Positions 61,435-64,000 of a stretch of 64,000 nt of DNA are shown piece after piece. Made by a program: the position numbers and the translations under genes. Numbering within the stretch: the stretch's first letter is position 1; the number at the start of each line of letters is the position of its first letter. Origin of the DNA: Rathayibacter sp. VKM Ac-2857 (GTDB lineage: Bacteria > Actinomycetota > Actinomycetes > Actinomycetales > Microbacteriaceae); assembly GCF_013205025.1 (NCBI RefSeq), contig NZ_JABMLE010000002.1, forward strand, positions 1,067,570-1,131,569, given 5' to 3'. Under the pieces are notes generated by a model, which worked only from the letters and a program-made list of their open reading frames with translations, made no database searches and was not told the DNA's origin.

Positions 61435-61676
61435 GTGCTGATCGAAGACGCCGCGCCGAGGGCGTCTCGCCGTCATGCTGATGAGTAGCCCTCGCAGAGG
61501 GCGTCTCGCGGTCATGCTGATCGAGTAGCCCGCGCAGAGGGCGTCTCGCGGTCATGCTGATCGAGTAGCCCGCGCAGACGGCGTCTCGCGGTCATGCTGA
61601 TCGAGTAGCCCGCGCAGACGGTGTCTCGCGGTCATGCTGATCGAGTAGCCCTCGCAGAGGGCGTATCGAGATCCGC
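61435..61676. repeat. tandem array of left-half repeat units, period 40 bp
   Basis: GTCATGCTGATCGAGTAGCC recurs at 61472 (one base shorter), 61511, 61551, 61591 and 61631, each followed by CGCAGA(G/C)GG(C/T)GTCTCGC. A degenerate unit precedes at 61435, and the last unit ends in the complete GCGTATCGAGATCC. Internal units have GTCTCGC where full elements have GTATCGAG. Confidence 0.9.
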
Positions 61677-61742
61677 CCACCTGCAGACGCGACGGAGGGG
61701 CGCCCCGTCACCGGGAACGCCCCTCCGCCTCGCTCTGCGAAC

Positions 61743-61883
61743 TCAGCCCTCGGCCTTCGACGGCTTGCCCTCGGCGGGCAGCACCTCGACCGGGGTGTCG
61801 CGCGGATCCTCGCCCTCGGCCTGCGAGGGCTTGTCGGCCTGGTCGTCCGGGTCCTCGACGGGGCTCGGGGTCTGGTCGCTCAT
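61743..61883 (-). CDS. 46-residue acidic hypothetical protein
   Basis: Small, highly charged protein: MSDQTPSPVEDPDDQADKPS at the start and LPAEGKPSKAEG at the end. Probably disordered. It has a GAGGGA ribosome site and overlaps the 80-residue gene upstream by 4 bp, which supports real coding. Similar short Asp/Glu/Pro-rich proteins are common hypotheticals in this family of actinobacteria; the function is unknown. Confidence 0.6.
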   Translation of the reverse strand: MSDQTPSPVEDPDDQADKPSQAEGEDPRDTPVEVLPAEGKPSKAEG

Positions 61884-62122
61884 CGCAGTCCCTCCGGCTC
61901 GTCCGAGGTGGCGGACGGCTCGGGGTGCGCCTCGAACTCCATCCACGCCCGCTCGAGGCCGGCCTGCGCCGAGGCGGGCTCGCTGGCGAAGTAGCCGTCG
62001 TAGATGGCGCGTCCGCCGTGCTCCGGCAGGTCGCCGCGGGCGGCGTAGGTCTGGGCGAGCTCGCCGACCTCGTCGTCCCTCTTCTCCTGGTCCCGCAACC
62101 ACGCGGGGAAGGTCTGCGTCAT
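61880..62122 (-). CDS. 80-residue hypothetical protein
   Basis: Short helical protein with FPAWLRDQEKRDDEVGELAQ, then TYAARGDLPEHGGRAIYDGY. It resembles small DUF-type proteins with the YASRGDLP element (YozE-like at best), but I do not recognise the family with confidence. ATG 62122 has GAGAGGT upstream. It forms a pair with the acidic gene downstream. Confidence 0.6.
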   Translation of the reverse strand: MTQTFPAWLRDQEKRDDEVGELAQTYAARGDLPEHGGRAIYDGYFASEPASAQAGLERAWMEFEAHPEPSATSDEPEGLR

Positions 62123-62239
62123 GGTGACACCTCTCTTTCCTCCGTCCAGACAATCCCTCCGATCGGCCGCCTGCAAGCCCTTGCCGCACGCGTTCGCCCG
62201 CCGCGATCACGGGCCGCGCATCACTGCGAGGATTCCGAC

Positions 62240-62830
62240 ATGCACAGCAGCGAGCACTCCCGGCCGGACGTCACGACCGTCGAGATCGTCGGCGGGGCGG
62301 AGCGGCTCTCCGTCGGGCTGCACGAGCACGACGACCGCTGGGCGGAGTCGTTCCGCGAGCACGAGCGGCGGATCGCGGCGGCCCTCGCGTCGGTCGACGT
62401 CGCGATCGAGCACATCGGCTCCACCGCGGTGCCCGGCCTGGCGGCGAAGCCGATCGTCGACATCGTGGTGGCCGTCCCCGACATCACCGCGGAGGAGGAC
62501 TACCTCGCCCCGCTGCTCGCGGCCGGTTACCGGCTGCGCGTCCGCGAGCCCGGCCACCGCCTCGTCCGCACCCCGGAGCGCGACGTGCACGTGCACCTCT
62601 ACGGCCGCGGTGACCCGGCGATCGACGAGTACCTCCTGCTCCGCGACCACCTCCGCCGAGACCCCGCCGACCGGGAGCTGTACGAGGCGACCAAGCGCTC
62701 CCTGATGGAGCGGAGCTGGGCCGACATGAACGCCTACTCGGACGCCAAGACCGAGGTGATCGAGGCGATCAAGGTGCGGGCGCGAGCCGCGGGAGTCGGC
62801 CCGGCATCGGCGGACGCGGGACCCGCCTGA
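62240..62830 (+). CDS. GrpB-family protein
   Basis: A 196-residue member of the GrpB/UPF0157 nucleotidyltransferase-like family. The signature HIGSTAVPGLAAKPIVDI is at about residue 57, then RDVHVHLYGRGDP and LLLRDHLRRDPADRELYEATKRSL is split by the typical helix. Members occur alone or fused to dephospho-CoA kinase; the biochemical function is not established. ATG 62240 with GCGAGGA. Confidence 0.88.
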   Translation: MHSSEHSRPDVTTVEIVGGAERLSVGLHEHDDRWAESFREHERRIAAALASVDVAIEHIGSTAVPGLAAKPIVDIVVAVPDITAEEDYLAPLLAAGYRLRVREPGHRLVRTPERDVHVHLYGRGDPAIDEYLLLRDHLRRDPADRELYEATKRSLMERSWADMNAYSDAKTEVIEAIKVRARAAGVGPASADAGPA

Positions 62831-62907
62831 GAGCCCCGAGGCGTCGCCTCGCGCCGGTTCGCCGAACGGCGTCGCCCCGCGTGCCGCCGTCGCGTGAGGC
62901 TGGACAG

Positions 62908-63594
62908 ATGCACGCCGACGAGTACCTGTCCCCCGAGGAGCTCCCCGAGCCGCCGACCCTGGACGTCGTGACGCAGTTCTTCCATGGTCCGCTCTTCACC
63001 CTCACACCCCAGCCGTCCCTGGAGGAGTGGCTGTCCTCGGCCTCGGCGCGCGATTCGGGCGGGGTGATCCTCTTCGACGAGGCCTCGATCGGCTACACCT
63101 TCTGGCACAATCCGGCCGACCACGACGACCCCGCGAATCTCGAGGAGCTCGACGGCGAGCCGGAGCCCTCTCTCGGTGCCTCGCCGACGCGGCCCGTGCC
63201 CGAGTGGATGGCGGAGATCGCCGCCCGGATGCCGTACCCCCGCCTCTGGGACGCGGTGCGGACGAGCGTCGCGGAGGAGCACTCGCCGTGGCAGAGCATC
63301 GAGTTCGCGCTGATCGAGCACGTGGACCGCATCCGGAGCAGCCGCGCCCGCGCCGAGCGCGCCCGTGGCAGCGACCCCGACGGTCACCTCGGCCCCGCGA
63401 CGGACCTCGGCATCGAGCACGACGTCCCGCTCCTCCTCGACGGCCGCCCGGTCCCCGGCATCCGGATCGACACCGACCCGCACGTCGTCGGCGTCGGCGC
63501 CCAGATCGGCGACCGCTTCCTGACCGCCGTCGTCGACCGCGACCGCCTCCCCCTCCTCGACTTCACCTTCGTCACCCGCCGCGCCCCCGCCTGA
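62908..63594 (+). CDS. hypothetical protein, 228 residues
   Basis: Soluble acidic protein: MHADEYLSPEELPEPPTLDV at the N-terminus, VILFDEASIGYTFWHNPADH near residue 55, PEWMAEIAARMPYPRLWDAV at about 95, and a C-terminal IRIDTDPHVVGVGAQIGDRF. The conserved-looking blocks suggest a real protein, but I recognise no family. ATG 62908 is favoured over GTG 62881 because GAGG lies 8 nt before it. It ends next to the repeat array at the right edge. Confidence 0.65.
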   Translation: MHADEYLSPEELPEPPTLDVVTQFFHGPLFTLTPQPSLEEWLSSASARDSGGVILFDEASIGYTFWHNPADHDDPANLEELDGEPEPSLGASPTRPVPEWMAEIAARMPYPRLWDAVRTSVAEEHSPWQSIEFALIEHVDRIRSSRARAERARGSDPDGHLGPATDLGIEHDVPLLLDGRPVPGIRIDTDPHVVGVGAQIGDRFLTAVVDRDRLPLLDFTFVTRRAPA

Positions 63595-63601
63595 GCCCCC
63601 A

Positions 63602-64000
63602 CTGGTCGAGCAGCAAGCTGCGCGAGCCCCCTTCTTTGCTGGTCGAGTAGCCCGCCCCGCGGGCCCCCTTTGCTGGTCGAGTAGCCCGCCCCGCGGGCCC
63701 CATTTGCTGGTCGAGTAGCCCGCGAAGCGGGCGTATCGAGACCCACCATCACCAGAAGCCCGGTCTGCAGACCCACCCGCTGACGGGGTTGGGTCTCGAT
63801 ACGCCCCTCCGGGGCTACTCGACCAGCATGCTTCCGCCGAGCACCGCGGAGAGACCCGCCCTCCTCCGCCCTTCGAGCAGCCCGCCCCTTTGCTGGTCAG
63901 CAGCCCGCGCAGCGGGCCCCTTCGCTGGTCAGCAGCCCGCGCAGCGGGCCCCTTCGCTGGTCAGCAGCCCGCGCAGCGGGCCCCTTCGCTGGTCAGCAGC
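63602..64000. repeat. repeat region: full palindromic element flanked by 34- and 32-bp tandem arrays
   Basis: GCTGGTCGAGTAGCCCGC units start at 63638, 63672 and 63706 (34-bp period). The last unit is the left half of a full element to about 63830 (GCGTATCGAGACCC facing GGTCTCGATACGCC). A separate array of GCTGGTCAGCAGCCCGCGCA starts at 63892, 63924, 63956 and 63988 (32-bp period) and runs past the window. Confidence 0.9.

Noticed and set aside
61435..61676. Regular 40-bp array looked like a CRISPR
   Set aside because: Adjacent units are nearly identical over the full period, so there are no unique spacers, and no cas genes are present. The unit is half of a dispersed palindromic element.
63892..64000. 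32-bp direct repeats at the right edge as a CRISPR array
   Set aside because: No variable spacers: the repeat is contiguous and derived from the intergenic palindromic family.

Overview
The window is GC-rich, densely coded DNA with many ATGA/GTGA/TGATG start-stop overlaps and GTG starts. Gene content (many LacI, TetR and MarR regulators, GH families, ABC sugar uptake, DUF4913/TraD-type conjugation genes, DUF4287, GrpB) points to an actinobacterium. The intergenic elements built on CTCGATACGCC and GGCTACTCGACCAGCA suggest the Microbacteriaceae (Rathayibacter/Curtobacterium-like). The family assignment is inference; no rRNA or tRNA was seen to confirm it.

Region 1 (1-20704) is a series of small metabolic and regulatory modules. 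It holds a GH2 beta-galactosidase (cut by the left edge) divergent from a LacI regulator; a TetR regulator divergent from a GPH sugar symporter translationally coupled to a tannase-like esterase; a diacylglycerol-kinase-type lipid kinase; an MMPL exporter broken by a frameshift and divergent from a NarL-type two-component pair; two overlapping small ORFs; an alpha-carbonic anhydrase lipoprotein; a Baeyer-Villiger monooxygenase coupled to an SMP-30-like lipoprotein beside a MarR regulator; and an SDR divergent from a TetR regulator.

Region 2 (20880-22330) is a remnant of an integrative conjugative element. It has a DUF4913 gene and the C-terminal part of a TraD-like coupling protein, ending in a 91-92 bp tandem repeat.

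Region 3 (22335-43078) is a plant-glycan utilisation locus. It encodes an unclassified (alpha/alpha)6-type glycosidase, a Bcr/CflA-type transporter, GH127, GH36, GH51, GH27 (frameshifted) and GH3 enzymes, a complete ABC oligosaccharide importer, a LacI regulator and a nucleoside hydrolase. A GAGA-(W)CGATCTC motif recurs in the GH127/GH36 and binding-protein/LacI intergenic regions and may be the operator of that regulator. The substrates implied are arabinose- and galactose-decorated polymers such as arabinogalactan or rhamnogalacturonan side chains. An orphan HipB-like regulator with three evenly spaced operator-like sites lies inside this region, flanked by palindromic repeats.

Region 4 (43827-60225) holds two further LacI-controlled catabolic units. 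One is a long minus-strand operon: a SAF-domain oxidoreductase, an RbsABC-type importer, an SDR, an HIBADH-like dehydrogenase, a fuconolactonase-like amidohydrolase and an MFS transporter. The other is ThuA plus two Gfo/Idh/MocA oxidoreductases. Both look like oxidation routes for unusual sugars or sugar lactones; no dehydratase or aldolase is present.

Region 5 (60226-64000) has hypothetical genes, a GrpB-family protein and heavily repeated intergenic DNA. Half-elements of the palindromic family have expanded there into tandem arrays with periods of about 40, 34 and 32 bp, the last running off the right edge.
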